Positions 27,245 through 35,923 of a DNA stretch of 64,000 nucleotides are shown one piece after another. Source of the DNA: Pseudonocardia sp. T1-2H (GTDB lineage Bacteria; Actinomycetota; Actinomycetes; Mycobacteriales; Pseudonocardiaceae); NCBI RefSeq assembly GCF_038039215.1, contig NZ_JBBPCL010000001.1, positions 2,294,001-2,358,000 on the forward strand. The letters are read 5' to 3'. A program made the position numbers and the translations under genes. Positions within the stretch are counted from its first letter, which is position 1; the number at the start of each line of letters is the position of its first letter. Below the pieces are notes generated by a model that saw only the letters and a program-made list of their open reading frames with translations, had not been told where the DNA came from and ran no database searches.

Positions 27245-27687
27245 TCAGTGCTCACGCTGCTCCGAACGGTCCGCGGCGGGGGTCCGCACCCGGTGTGCGC
27301 CGGCGTCGCGGACGGGGTGGAACCAGCGCAGGCGCACGCGGTCGAGGCGGGGATGGGGTTGCCAGCGCACGTCGGCCCGGAGAACTCGACCCGGCCCGTC
27401 TCCCGGTGCTTCGCCACGCGGTAGACCACCCGGCCCCGCTGGAGGTGCCCCTGCAGGGTCTCGTAGCCCCAGCCCCAGATCCGCCAGTCCGCGTCGGCCT
27501 CCTCCCCCTCGTCGACGATCGAGGTGATGCGGACGCCCATGAGGAAGCGGACCGGGCCGAACCGGCCGTCCAGCAGGATGTCGCGGCCGAGCAGGCCGGT
27601 GTCCCGGGCGTACACGGCGCGGAGCAGCTCGGGCGGGGTGAAGTCGGAGGTCGGCGAGGGCCGCCACCGCCCGTCCGAGCGTCGCAC
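27245..27687 (-). pseudogene. DUF1990 family protein, frame broken near 27378
   Basis: About 147 aa if one base is restored in the TCCGGG/CCCGGA stretch at 27376-27381. The first frame reads GRFGPVRFLMGVRITSIVDE, WRIWGWGYETLQGHLQRGRV and VYRVAKHRETGRVEF. The second resumes RADVRWQPHPRLDRVRLRWF, HPVRDAGAHRV. The GWGYETLQGHLQRG block fits DUF1990, a family of uncharacterised actinobacterial and plant proteins. It lies 12 bp after the Rieske gene on the same strand, suggesting co-transcription. The break is more likely a sequence error than decay because both halves remain conserved in style. Confidence 0.65.
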
Positions 27688-27699
27688 CCGGGGCGGGAG

Positions 27700-28122
27700 T
27701 CACGTGCCGCTCCTCCCGTCGCCGGAGGACCGGCCGTCCGGTTCGACCGTGATCCGCCCGGCGCGGCGCACGACGCGGCCCACCCGCAGCCTGAGGTGCT
27801 TGGCGTAGGCGAGGACGAGGGCGCTGTACCCGGGGGTCGGGCCGCGGTAGAAGAGGAAGCCCTGCGGGCCGTCGACCATGGCCCCGGTGCGGACGTCGTA
27901 GCGGCTGCCGTGCCAGGGGCAAACGAGGCAGCCGTCGTCGTCGACGGTGCCCTTCGAGAGGTCGGCGAGCTGGTGGCGGCAGCGGCGGGACACCGCGAAG
28001 TCCTCCCCGCGGCTGGTGCCCACCGCCCACCGGCCGAGCCGGCGGACCTCGCCGGTGACCGGGGGTGTGTCCGGAAGTGCGGGGTCGGGCGGGGTGAGGT
28101 CGGGCGGCGTGGGGTCGGACAC
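27700..28122 (-). CDS. Rieske [2Fe-2S] domain protein
   Basis: Encodes 140 aa. A Pro-rich N-terminus (about 1-22) is followed by a Rieske domain whose ligands are CRH (Cys48, His50) and CPWH (Cys69, His72). The GSRYDVRTGAMVDGPQG segment after the second pair is the usual continuation. The first pair lacks the more common C-P-H form but keeps Cys and His. It may be an electron carrier or oxygenase subunit; the DUF1990 gene follows. Partner enzyme is not evident. Confidence 0.82.
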   Translation of the reverse strand: MSDPTPPDLTPPDPALPDTPPVTGEVRRLGRWAVGTSRGEDFAVSRRCRHQLADLSKGTVDDDGCLVCPWHGSRYDVRTGAMVDGPQGFLFYRGPTPGYSALVLAYAKHLRLRVGRVVRRAGRITVEPDGRSSGDGRSGT

Positions 28123-28143
28123 GGCGAGCCTCCGGAGGTCGGA

Positions 28144-29229
28144 TCAGGGCAGCAGGCGTTTGACGACGGGGCCGCGTCTCACGAGGGCGGCCAGTTTCCC
28201 GACGACGGAACGCGGTCGCAGCGCGGGGCTGGTCGTCGCGGCGGCGTCGGCCATCCCGGCGACGACGCCGGCGAGGGCGGTGCGGGCGTCCACCCGGGGC
28301 GCCCAGTCGAGCTCACGGCGGGCGCGGGTGGTGTCGAGCAGCGGCAAGGCGAAGGCGAGGTCGATCCAGCCCGGATCGAGCGGCTGCAGCTGCGTACGCC
28401 AGGTGACGTCGGTGAGGACGCGCAGGACCTGCCGGGGGAGGTGCACCGCGCGGGCGCCGAGGACGTCGGCGATCAGGTCGCGGGTGACGGGCGGATCGGC
28501 GGCGAGGTTGAACGCCCCGGCCGAGCGTCGCTCCAGGACGCGCGCGATCGCGTCGGCGACGTCCGTGGTGTGCACGATCGGCACGACCAGGTTGCGGTCG
28601 ACGGGCAGCACGGGCACGTGGCGGAGCAGGCCGCCGGGGACGTACGAGGGCACGCCGTACCGCAGCAGCGCGCTCCCCGCGTCCCGTTGCACGATCAGGC
28701 CGGGGCGCAACCGCGCGACGACCGCCCCGTCGGGGTGGAGGCGTTCGTACTCGTCGAGCAGGCGCTCGGCGGCGACCTTCTCCTTGCTGTAGGCCAGCGA
28801 CTCGATGCCCTCGGTGGGCCACAGCTCGTCGACGCCGAGGCCCTCGGGCGAGTCCGGGCCGGGGGAGTAGACGCCGACGGAGGACATGTGCACCAGGTGG
28901 GGCACGCCCTCGGCGTGCACGGCGTCGATCACGGCGCGGGTGCCGTCGATGCCGAGACGGTCCAGGTAGGTGATGTCGCGGGAGGGCTGGAACCCCCACG
29001 CCAGGTGCACGACGGCGTCGGCGCCGCGGACGACGGGGCGCAGCGCCTCGTCGACGTCCGGCCCGGCGAGGTCCAGCCCCGTCCACGACACCGCCTCGTA
29101 GGGCTGCCCGCCTGCGGGCGGGCGGCGGCAGACCCCGACGAGATCGTGCTCCTGCCCCGCGTCGCGGGTGAGCCGGCGCAGCAGCGCCGTCCCGACGTTG
29201 CCGCTCGCCCCGGTGATGACGATCCGCAC
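28144..29229 (-). CDS. NAD-dependent epimerase/dehydratase (extended SDR)
   Basis: Encodes 361 aa. The dinucleotide motif VITGASGNVGTALLRRL is at residues 3-20, AVVHLAWGFQPSRD near 91, and the catalytic pair is Ser (VHMSSVGVYSPG) with a Tyr-x3-Lys (YSKEKVAAERLL, about 150). The substrate is not predictable; related proteins act on nucleotide sugars. The C-terminal 50 residues (DWAPRVDARTALAGVVAGMA) are typical. It ends 21 bp before the Rieske gene on the same strand. Confidence 0.85.
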   Translation of the reverse strand: MRIVITGASGNVGTALLRRLTRDAGQEHDLVGVCRRPPAGGQPYEAVSWTGLDLAGPDVDEALRPVVRGADAVVHLAWGFQPSRDITYLDRLGIDGTRAVIDAVHAEGVPHLVHMSSVGVYSPGPDSPEGLGVDELWPTEGIESLAYSKEKVAAERLLDEYERLHPDGAVVARLRPGLIVQRDAGSALLRYGVPSYVPGGLLRHVPVLPVDRNLVVPIVHTTDVADAIARVLERRSAGAFNLAADPPVTRDLIADVLGARAVHLPRQVLRVLTDVTWRTQLQPLDPGWIDLAFALPLLDTTRARRELDWAPRVDARTALAGVVAGMADAAATTSPALRPRSVVGKLAALVRRGPVVKRLLP

Positions 29230-29304
29230 TGTTCCCCCTCGGTCCGCCGGGGGCCGGCGGTCAGCCCCGGATGCCCTCCGCGGGGAACGGCAAACGTGGC
29301 CCGC

Positions 29305-30564
29305 TCACACGTCCGGGAACGTGGGGAACATCCGGTGGTGGCCCCCGGCCGACCAGTCGATCAGCAGCAGGGTGGCGTCGTCCTGGAGCCTGCCGCCCTG
29401 GTGCTGCATCACCGCGGCGGCGAGCCGCCGCAGCGTCTCCGGCGCGGACAGCTCCGCGGCCACCGCGTGTTCGGCGAGCTCGACCAGGCGTTGCTCGCCG
29501 AAGAACACCCCGTCGGCGTCGCGGGCCTCGGTCACGCCGTCGGAGTAGAGCAGCAACCGGTCCCCGGGCTCGAGCTGCTCCCGTTCCACCGCCGTGGGCA
29601 GGCCGCCGGCCACGGTGACGCCGAGCGGGGGCCGTGGCGGCGCGGTGAGCTCCTTGACGACCTTCCCGTGCCGGATCAGCAGCGGAGCCGGATGGCCGGC
29701 GAGCACGTACTCCAGGACGCCGGTGGCGGTGTCGAGCCGGGCCAGTACCGCCGTGGTGAACTGCAACGGCCCGGGCTGCGCGGAGATGAAGGCGTCCGCC
29801 CGCGCCGCGACGGCCACGAGGTCCTTCTCGCCCGCGCGGCGGGCGTTGCGGATGGCGGTGATCGCCAACGCCGTGGTCACGCCCGCCCGGATGTCGTGCC
29901 CGGTCGCGTCGAACACGGCGACGTCCATCACGTCGCCCTCGACGTTGTAGTCGTAGGCGTCGCCGGCGACCTGGTCGTGCGGCTCCAGGACGGCCGACAC
30001 CACGACGCGCTCGGTGGCGAAGGTGCGGGGCGGCACCAGCTGCCAGAGCAGTTCCGACGGGAGGGACAGCGGTCCGCCGCTGCGCCAGCGCCGCAGCCGG
30101 TCGCTGTAGACGACCTTGGTCATGACCAGGTGACCGACCAGGCCGGCGAGCGTCCACACCCACCGCCGCAGGAGCGGACCGTCCTCCACCTCGGCGTCGA
30201 GGACCTCGTCCAGGCCGATGCGGACCACGCCCGCCCGGTCCGTGCCGTCGAGCATCGGCACCCACAGCACCCGGCCCCGGTCGTCGGTGGCGGGCAGGAT
30301 CTCGCCGAGCTGGTAGGCGCGTCCCGCCATCGTGTCGGAGACGGCGACCTCCCCGCCGGGCTCGGGCCGGACCGGGGTGAGGACGTGCTGCGCCAGGTCG
30401 ACCATCAGCACCTCGGCGGTCAGCCCCACCTCCCGCACCGCGCGGTCGACGATCGTGGAGAGCTGCTCCCCGGTGGCCAGGTGCGCCGCGTCGATGATGT
30501 GCGCGAGCACCTCCGCCCACGCGGCTGCCGCCCGTTGACCTGTCTGCACTGCCGGACGGTACAA
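29305..30564 (-). CDS. SpoIIE-family PP2C phosphatase with N-terminal sensor-like domain
   Basis: Encodes 419 aa. Residues 1-180 look like a GAF-type sensor (AEVLAHIIDAAHLATGEQLS; GRVLWVPMLDGTDRAGVVRI). The C-terminal half is a RsbU/SpoIIE phosphatase with metal-binding Asp motifs VAVFDATGHDIRAG (about 225) and LLYSDGVTEARDADG (about 350). Such enzymes dephosphorylate STAS antagonists to release a stress sigma factor. The start is uncertain: TTG at 30564 or GTG at 30549; neither has a strong ribosome-binding site. It is the candidate phosphatase for the STAS protein at 1710, though that protein lacks the phosphorylatable residue. Confidence 0.85.
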   Translation of the reverse strand: MYRPAVQTGQRAAAAWAEVLAHIIDAAHLATGEQLSTIVDRAVREVGLTAEVLMVDLAQHVLTPVRPEPGGEVAVSDTMAGRAYQLGEILPATDDRGRVLWVPMLDGTDRAGVVRIGLDEVLDAEVEDGPLLRRWVWTLAGLVGHLVMTKVVYSDRLRRWRSGGPLSLPSELLWQLVPPRTFATERVVVSAVLEPHDQVAGDAYDYNVEGDVMDVAVFDATGHDIRAGVTTALAITAIRNARRAGEKDLVAVAARADAFISAQPGPLQFTTAVLARLDTATGVLEYVLAGHPAPLLIRHGKVVKELTAPPRPPLGVTVAGGLPTAVEREQLEPGDRLLLYSDGVTEARDADGVFFGEQRLVELAEHAVAAELSAPETLRRLAAAVMQHQGGRLQDDATLLLIDWSAGGHHRMFPTFPDV

Positions 30565-30780
30565 GCCGATGGGAGCTCGTGTCGCGCACCTCGGGTGGAG
30601 GCCGGGCCAGGGTCAGGCTGTCGAGCCCGCGACGACCCGCAGCGACCGCCCGCGCCGAGGCGACGGCGCAGGGCCGACGCGTCCGTGCGCGCCGCGGTGG
30701 TGGACCCCATGAGGTCGAGCAGGCCGCGGCGGGGCGCCGGCGGCGCTCGGCCGGCCTCTCTCACTCCCGCCGGCCGAGGG

Positions 30781-31041
30781 TCAGGCCGTTCCCGTCACCG
30801 GCTGGCCCGCGTTCTCCCGGCTCCCCGCCCGGGTGCGCCGCGGATCCGGCGCTCCCTCGGCCGGGAAGCGGATCAGGAACTCCCGCTCGAGGGCGAGCAT
30901 CCGCTTCGTGTGCGTCTCCAGGGCGTTCTCGCTGCCGGCGAGGACCGTCTCGTGGCGTGTCTTGTGCAGGTGTGCGAGCTCGCGGTGCAGGTCGGCGTCA
31001 TCCAGGTCGGACGGCGGGATGCCGTGGCTTCGGTCCGTCAT
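30781..31041 (-). CDS. DUF6158-like small protein
   Basis: Encodes 86 aa. The pattern HGIPPSDLDDADLHRELAHL, HKTRHETVLAGSENALETHT, RMLALEREFLIRFPAEG matches a small actinobacterial family I recall as DUF6158. It is helical and charged with no membrane segment. The upstream 70 bp separate it from the divergent MBL gene. Function unknown. Confidence 0.75.
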   Translation of the reverse strand: MTDRSHGIPPSDLDDADLHRELAHLHKTRHETVLAGSENALETHTKRMLALEREFLIRFPAEGAPDPRRTRAGSRENAGQPVTGTA

Positions 31042-31115
31042 GGGGCGGGGATACCCGCGCGAGATCCGGACAACCGCACGGGGTTCACGAAGGACGGCGG
31101 GGGTACCGGGGAGCC

Positions 31116-32003
31116 ATGACCTCGCCCGACACGCCTGCTCCGCGCGCCTCGACGCTGACGTTCGTGGGTACGGCGACCACGCTGCTGCAGCTCGGTGGCT
31201 TCACCCTGCTCACCGACCCCAACTTCCTGCACCGCGGGGAACGCGCCCACCTCGGCTACGGCCTCACCAGCCGTCGGCTCACCGAGCCCGCGATCACGAC
31301 GGACGGCCTGCCGAGCCTCGACGCCGTCGTGCTGTCGCACCTGCACGGCGACCACTTCGACCGGCGTGCCCGGGCCGGGCTGCCGCGGACGGTGCCGATC
31401 GTGACCACCCGCCACGCCGCACGCCGGCTGCAGCGCTGGGGCTTCGGCGCCGCGACGGCACTCGACACGTGGGCCACGCGCAGCTTCGAGCGCGGGGACG
31501 AGACGCTGCGGATCACCGCGGTGCCCGCCCGGCACGGTCCCGCGCTGGTGCGCCGCGCGCTGCCGCCGACGATGGGCACGATCCTCGAGCTCGAGCGGGC
31601 CGGTCGGGTCGAGCTTCGCCTGTACGTCACCGGGGACACCCTGTTCCGGCCGTTCCTGCGGAGGGTCCGCGAACGCCACCCCGAGATCGACGTGCTGGTG
31701 ACCCACCTGGGCGGGACCAAGATCGGTCCCGTGCTCGTCACCATGGACGCCCGGCAGGGGGCGGACCTCGTCGAGCTGATCCGGCCCGGGACGACGGTCC
31801 CGATCCACTACGACGACTACGGGGTCTTCCGCTCCCCGCTGAGCCACTTCCAGCACGAGATGCGACAGCGAGGCCTCGACGGCGGCCTGCGGGTCGTCCT
31901 GCGGGGGGACACCGTCCCGCTCGACGGCGCGCGGAGCGAGGAGGGTCCCCGGCGACTCACCCCCGTCACGGATCCGGCCGCGTCTCGGCCGGCCGGCCCG
32001 TGA
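31116..32003 (+). CDS. MBL-fold metallohydrolase, UlaG-like
   Basis: Encodes 295 aa. Metal-binding motif LSHLHGDHFDRRA (about residues 71-83) is the HxHxDH signature. Downstream metal-ligand segments are VPARHGPALV, YVTGDTLF and VPIHYDDYG. The pattern resembles UlaG-type lactonases and N-acyl-phosphatidylethanolamine-type hydrolases. ATG at 31116 follows GGGGAG. The last 25 residues are low complexity. No signal peptide. Substrate unknown. Confidence 0.85.
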   Translation: MTSPDTPAPRASTLTFVGTATTLLQLGGFTLLTDPNFLHRGERAHLGYGLTSRRLTEPAITTDGLPSLDAVVLSHLHGDHFDRRARAGLPRTVPIVTTRHAARRLQRWGFGAATALDTWATRSFERGDETLRITAVPARHGPALVRRALPPTMGTILELERAGRVELRLYVTGDTLFRPFLRRVRERHPEIDVLVTHLGGTKIGPVLVTMDARQGADLVELIRPGTTVPIHYDDYGVFRSPLSHFQHEMRQRGLDGGLRVVLRGDTVPLDGARSEEGPRRLTPVTDPAASRPAGP

Positions 32004-32133
32004 GGAGGGCCCGTTCGGCGTCGTTGCCGTCGCGCGAGGCGAGTTGTCGGAGGGTCAGGCGCGGCGCGGGCGGACCGGGGCGGGCCTGCGAAGGCCGCGG
32101 GACACGCGCCCGGCGGGGCTGCGGAGCCGGCCC

Positions 32134-32412
32134 TCAGTCGGTCTCGGGTGCCTCGTCCTCGTCGGGCGGGCCGTCGTCGCGGCGCTGTTCGAGGACGTCC
32201 GCGGGATCGGCCTCGTCGGACAGCGCGGCCGCGTCGTCGAACGCCGTGGCGTCGGTGGCGTAGTCGATCCCTGGTTCCTCCGTCGTCCGCCGCTGTTCGG
32301 CGTCGTCGGAACTGGCGCGCTCCGGTGTGGTCATCGGCTCCTCCGGAGTGGTCGGGGCGGGCTCATCGGCGTGGTACCCCGCCATCGGAGGCTCCAACAC
32401 GGCCTCGCGCAC
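32134..32412 (-). CDS. Small acidic protein of unknown function
   Basis: Encodes 92 aa, very rich in Asp, Glu and Ala. The C-terminal DEADPADVLEQRRDDGPPDE motif occurs in small actinobacterial proteins I have seen but cannot name. The N-terminal start is uncertain; internal ATG codons at residues 10 and 27 could be used. Probably disordered, cytoplasmic. It lies convergent to the MBL gene. Confidence 0.55.
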   Translation of the reverse strand: MREAVLEPPMAGYHADEPAPTTPEEPMTTPERASSDDAEQRRTTEEPGIDYATDATAFDDAAALSDEADPADVLEQRRDDGPPDEDEAPETD

Positions 32413-32470
32413 GTGATCGGCGACGGTTCGGCCGGCGGTGCACCGGAGCGGTCCGCTCCCTGACGCGCCC

Positions 32471-33700
32471 TCACGCCGGCGCGACGTCGTAGGTGTGTCC
32501 GGCCGCGCGCAGCCGCTCGATCAGTGCGGTACCCATCGCCGTCGCCGGGGTCAGGGAGCCGGCGCGGTCCGGGAGCCGGTCGGTGTCGGACACCAGGCAG
32601 AGGGCGCTCTGGCCCAACATCACCGCCGTGCCCGCGTAACCGGGGTCGCCCTCGCCGGCGACCGTGACGGTGTAGCGGCGGCCCCGCGCCGTCCGGCCGT
32701 GGACGACGGACCGGAACCAGCCCTTCTCGCGCGTGCGCTCGCTCGGCCCGGTGCCCGGGGCGGGCAGCACGCGCTTCAGCAGCGTGCGGGTCGGCGGGAG
32801 CGTCACCGCGCCGGCGAACGCCGCCAGCCCGGCGGTGACGCCGGCGGCCACCGCCGCGCCGGCCGGACCCCGGCCGCAGCTCATGACCTCGCCGTAGCGC
32901 AGGCCGCGGCCGTAGGCCCAGTCCTGCAGGGCGTTGCTGCGCCGCACGATCCGGGTGTTGAACGGCGCCATCACGAAGGGCGCGACCCACGTGCCGTCCC
33001 GGCGGCGGCTCGGCCGGGCGGCGTCCGCGGGCTGTGCCGGCGCGGGCTCCGCGGCACGGTCCGGGCTCAGCCCGTACGGGTCCGCGGCGACCCGGCGCAG
33101 CTCACGGTTGCCGACGACCGTCTCCAGCTGGCCGAGCAGCGAGGCCACGGTGCCGCCGCTGAAACCTCCGCGGGCGGAGGCGAGGAGCTCGGCCTCCTCG
33201 AGCGCGCCCGCGTCGTCCTCGGCGGCCCGCCGGTGGAGCAGGAGCGTCCCGAGGTCCGAGGGGATGGAGTCGTAGCCGCAGGAGTGGACGAGCCGGGCCC
33301 CGGTCTCGCGGGCGAGGGCGTCGCAGCGGTCGATCGCGGCGCGGACGAACAGGACCTCGCCGGTCAGGTCGGCGTAGTGCGTGCCCGCACGGGCACAGGC
33401 CTCGACCACGGGGAGCCCGTAGCGCGCGTACGGCCCGACGGTGGTGGCCAGCACCCGGGTCGAGGAGGCGAGTGCGGCCAGCGCCGCGGCGTCCGTGGAG
33501 TCCGCGACGAGCACCGGCCAGTCCCGGGCCCGTTCCGGCAGCCCGGCCCGCACCGCCTCGACGCGACCCCGGGACCTCCCGGCAAGGGCGATCCGGACGT
33601 CGTCGGGCGCGTGTGTGGCCAGGTAGTCGGCCAGCAGGGTGCCGACGAAGCCGCTCGCGCCGTAGACGACGAGATCGTGGTCGCGGGACGGATCGCTCAT
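32471..33700 (-). CDS. Saccharopine dehydrogenase-like (trans-acting enoyl reductase family) oxidoreductase
   Basis: Encodes 409 aa. The Rossmann motif VVYGASGFVGTLLADYLATH begins at residue 11, and IALAGRSRGRVEAVRAGLPE follows. ATTVGPYARYGLPVVEACAR and HYADLTGEVLFV are characteristic of the actinobacterial family related to Rv2449c/Rv2953 trans-acting enoyl reductases. It would reduce a lipid or polyketide double bond, but the substrate is unknown. A hydrophobic stretch (AAVAAGVTAGLAAFAGAVTL) near 285 may contact membrane. ATG at 33700 follows GGAGA-like sequence. Confidence 0.82.
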   Translation of the reverse strand: MSDPSRDHDLVVYGASGFVGTLLADYLATHAPDDVRIALAGRSRGRVEAVRAGLPERARDWPVLVADSTDAAALAALASSTRVLATTVGPYARYGLPVVEACARAGTHYADLTGEVLFVRAAIDRCDALARETGARLVHSCGYDSIPSDLGTLLLHRRAAEDDAGALEEAELLASARGGFSGGTVASLLGQLETVVGNRELRRVAADPYGLSPDRAAEPAPAQPADAARPSRRRDGTWVAPFVMAPFNTRIVRRSNALQDWAYGRGLRYGEVMSCGRGPAGAAVAAGVTAGLAAFAGAVTLPPTRTLLKRVLPAPGTGPSERTREKGWFRSVVHGRTARGRRYTVTVAGEGDPGYAGTAVMLGQSALCLVSDTDRLPDRAGSLTPATAMGTALIERLRAAGHTYDVAPA

Positions 33701-33870
33701 GGGGTCTCCTCGGTGCGGGCGCCGTTGTCGTCGCCGCAACGATGCCCGAACCCGGCGCGAGGAGAGCAGCGGCCCCCTGCCGAACGATCCTCCCCGTCCG
33801 GGCGGATGGAGTGATCCGTGCCCGGGTACCACGGGTCGTACGCACGGCAACGACCGAGGAGGTGCGCGAC

Positions 33871-34077
33871 GTGTCCGAGTTCGCGAAGGGCGACAAGGTC
33901 CGTTGGAAGAGTCACGGCGGCCACGCCGAGGGCGAGGTGCTGAAGAAGATCACCTCGGACACCGAGGCGGGCGGGCGCACGGTCCGGGCGTCGAAGGACG
34001 AGCCGCAGTACCTGGTGCGCAGCGAGAAGAGCGGCGGCGAGGCGGTCCACAAGCCGGACGCGCTGGAGAAGATCTGA
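33871..34077 (+). CDS. DUF2945 (TUDOR-like hypervirulence-associated) protein
   Basis: Encodes 68 aa. The full-length match to the family is clear: FAKGDKVRWKSHGGHAEGEV, LKKITSDTEAGGR, SKDEPQYLVRSEKSGGEAVH, KPDALEKI. GTG at 33871 is preceded by GAGGAGG. The family is small, widespread in stress islands and without a defined function. A strong hairpin follows at 34096-34122. Confidence 0.9.
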   Translation: MSEFAKGDKVRWKSHGGHAEGEVLKKITSDTEAGGRTVRASKDEPQYLVRSEKSGGEAVHKPDALEKI

Positions 34078-34095
34078 CCTGGAACCCCGCCTGCC

Positions 34096-34122
34096 CCCGG
34101 CCCCGGGCTCGCTGGGGCCGGG
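34096..34122. terminator. Hairpin terminator between convergent genes
   Basis: Perfect 9-bp stem CCCGGCCCC / GGGGCCGGG with a 9-nt loop between the DUF2945 gene and the convergent dehydrogenase gene. No U-tract. Confidence 0.65.
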
Positions 34123-34125
34123 CGC

Positions 34126-35139
34126 TCACGACTCCGGCGCGCTGACCACGTAGTCCTGGGGTGGCGAGGCACCCTCGAGGTGGGCGGCCAGGATCTCCCG
34201 GACCCCGTCCGCGATCCGCTGCTGCGCCTCGACCGTCATGCCCGAGTAGTGGATGGTCAGCGCGTTGCGGGGCAGGTGGCGCCAGGGGTGGTCGGCCGGA
34301 GCGGGCTGCGGGTACCACGTGTACCCGGCGAGGTGCCCGGACTCGACGGCCTCGACGAGGGCGTCGGTGTCCACGATGGCCCCGCGGGCCGTGTTGACGA
34401 GCCACGAACCGGGTTTCATCGCGGCCAGCCGCTCGCGGTCGAACAGTGACCGGCTGCCCTGCTGCAGGGGCAGGGCGGCGCAGATGACGTCCGATCGGGC
34501 CACCAGGTCGTCGAGCCGGGCGAAGCGGACGCCGAGGACGGCCTCCTCGGCGGGGCTGCGGCGGTGCCGGGCGGAGTAGAGCATCGTGACGTCGAAGGGC
34601 TTGAGCCGCAGCGCGGTCCGCGCGCCGATGGCGCCGAGCCCGATCAGCCCGACCGTCTTGCCCTCGAGGTCGTGGGCGTCCTGCGCCGCGTCAGCGACGT
34701 CCCACCGGCCGTCCGCGACCTGCTCGTGGGCGGGGACGAAATTGCGGACGAGCGCCAGGATCTGCAGCACGTTGTGCTCGGCGACGCTCACGACGTTGCT
34801 GCCGGTCACCTCCGTGACGGTCACCCCGTGCTCGACGGCGGCCTCGGAGTCGACGTGGTCCGAGCCGACCCCCGCGGTGATCACCAGCTTCAGGTTCGAC
34901 GCCCGGTCGAACCGGTCATGGTCCAGGTAGACGGGCCAGAACGGGGTGGTGATCAACACCTCGGCGTCGCCGAGGTGCGCGTCGAGCTCGTCGCCCGTGT
35001 CGCTGGTGGCGACGAGCTCGTGCCCCCGGTCGGCCAGGAACGGGCCGAGGTCCAGCGCGCGTTCCGCGGACGCGAGGACGTCGGGGTGCGCCTTCGGGTC
35101 GGAGTCGGGGTAGAGCACGGCGACGACCTTCACGGCCAC
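34126..35139 (-). CDS. NAD-dependent formate dehydrogenase-like 2-hydroxyacid dehydrogenase
   Basis: Encodes 337 aa, shorter than classical bacterial NAD-FDH (about 390-400). FDH-type motifs are FWPVYLDHDRF, LVITAGVGSDHVDSEAAVEH, VTEVTGSNVVSVAEHNVLQI (catalytic Asn), the NAD motif GLIGLGAIGARTA, NTARGAIVDTDAL (catalytic Arg) and WYPQPAPADHPWR with a later His (LTIHYSG). Most unusual, GDV is missing between AGYT and WYPQ, where classical FDH reads AGYAGDVWFPQ. This resembles an in-frame deletion of three codons removing a conserved Asp. Function as a formate dehydrogenase is therefore uncertain. It is a second, unrelated formate-related enzyme in the window. Confidence 0.75.
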   Translation of the reverse strand: MAVKVVAVLYPDSDPKAHPDVLASAERALDLGPFLADRGHELVATSDTGDELDAHLGDAEVLITTPFWPVYLDHDRFDRASNLKLVITAGVGSDHVDSEAAVEHGVTVTEVTGSNVVSVAEHNVLQILALVRNFVPAHEQVADGRWDVADAAQDAHDLEGKTVGLIGLGAIGARTALRLKPFDVTMLYSARHRRSPAEEAVLGVRFARLDDLVARSDVICAALPLQQGSRSLFDRERLAAMKPGSWLVNTARGAIVDTDALVEAVESGHLAGYTWYPQPAPADHPWRHLPRNALTIHYSGMTVEAQQRIADGVREILAAHLEGASPPQDYVVSAPES

Positions 35140-35188
35140 CTCCAGAATCGGTGACGGGCCCGGGGAGGGCTACCCGACGACCGGTGGG

Positions 35189-35758
35189 TCAACCGCGCTC
35201 GAGCCGGGCCAGCAGGGGATCCCGCAGGCCCACGGAGTCCGTCGCCCAGAACGCGTCGGTGTAGACGAGCGCGCCGGTCATCCACGGTTCGTGCGCGGGG
35301 AGCACGGCGACCTGGAACGCGGCCTCCGGGATCCGGACGGACGGCCGGACGAAGCCGTGGTCCGCGGCGCGGGTGAACCCGCGGGCCCCGTAGTAGTCCG
35401 GCGACCCTTCGAGGAACAACGCCGGTGCGCCGCACGCCCTCGCCGCGCCCAGCGCCGCGGCGACCAGCGCGGTGCCGATACCGGCGCCCTGTCGGTCCGG
35501 GTGCACGGAGAGCGGGCTGAGCACCAGGACGTCGACGAGCCGCTCCCGCGCGTCGAGCCAGCAGCGCGACAGCCGGACGTGACCGAGCAGCTCACCCTGC
35601 ACGTCGTCCTCCTCGGCGACCAGCGAGAGGACCGTGGCGCCCGAGGCGTCGAGGGCGTCGAGCATGCGGACGACGCCGGGTCCCTCCTCGCCGAACGCCG
35701 CGCCGACGACCGCTCGGACGGCGTCGAGATCGGACGCGGCCTGCGGCCTGAGGATCAC
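35189..35758 (-). CDS. GNAT-family N-acetyltransferase
   Basis: Encodes 189 aa. It begins ILRPQAASDLDAVRAVVGAA, has the acetyl-CoA-binding motif LSVHPDRQGAGIGTALVAAA (about 90-109), and YYGARGFTRA near 137, the usual motif B/C region. The substrate is not predictable. ATG at 35758 follows GGAGGAGG. Read toward the FDH-like gene with 49 bp between; these could form a unit. Confidence 0.85.
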   Translation of the reverse strand: MILRPQAASDLDAVRAVVGAAFGEEGPGVVRMLDALDASGATVLSLVAEEDDVQGELLGHVRLSRCWLDARERLVDVLVLSPLSVHPDRQGAGIGTALVAAALGAARACGAPALFLEGSPDYYGARGFTRAADHGFVRPSVRIPEAAFQVAVLPAHEPWMTGALVYTDAFWATDSVGLRDPLLARLERG

Positions 35759-35923
35759 GACGACCTCCTCCTCCTTGGGTTCGGTCCCATTCTGCTCATC
35801 CGCGACCGCAGCTCGGCCCTGGCCCCGCTGCCCTCCGGGCCACGTCCCCCGACGGCCGGGTACGTTGCGGTTCCGGCCCGGGCCGGGCCGGGCGTGCCGC
35901 CGAATGGACGAGGGAGTTCACGG

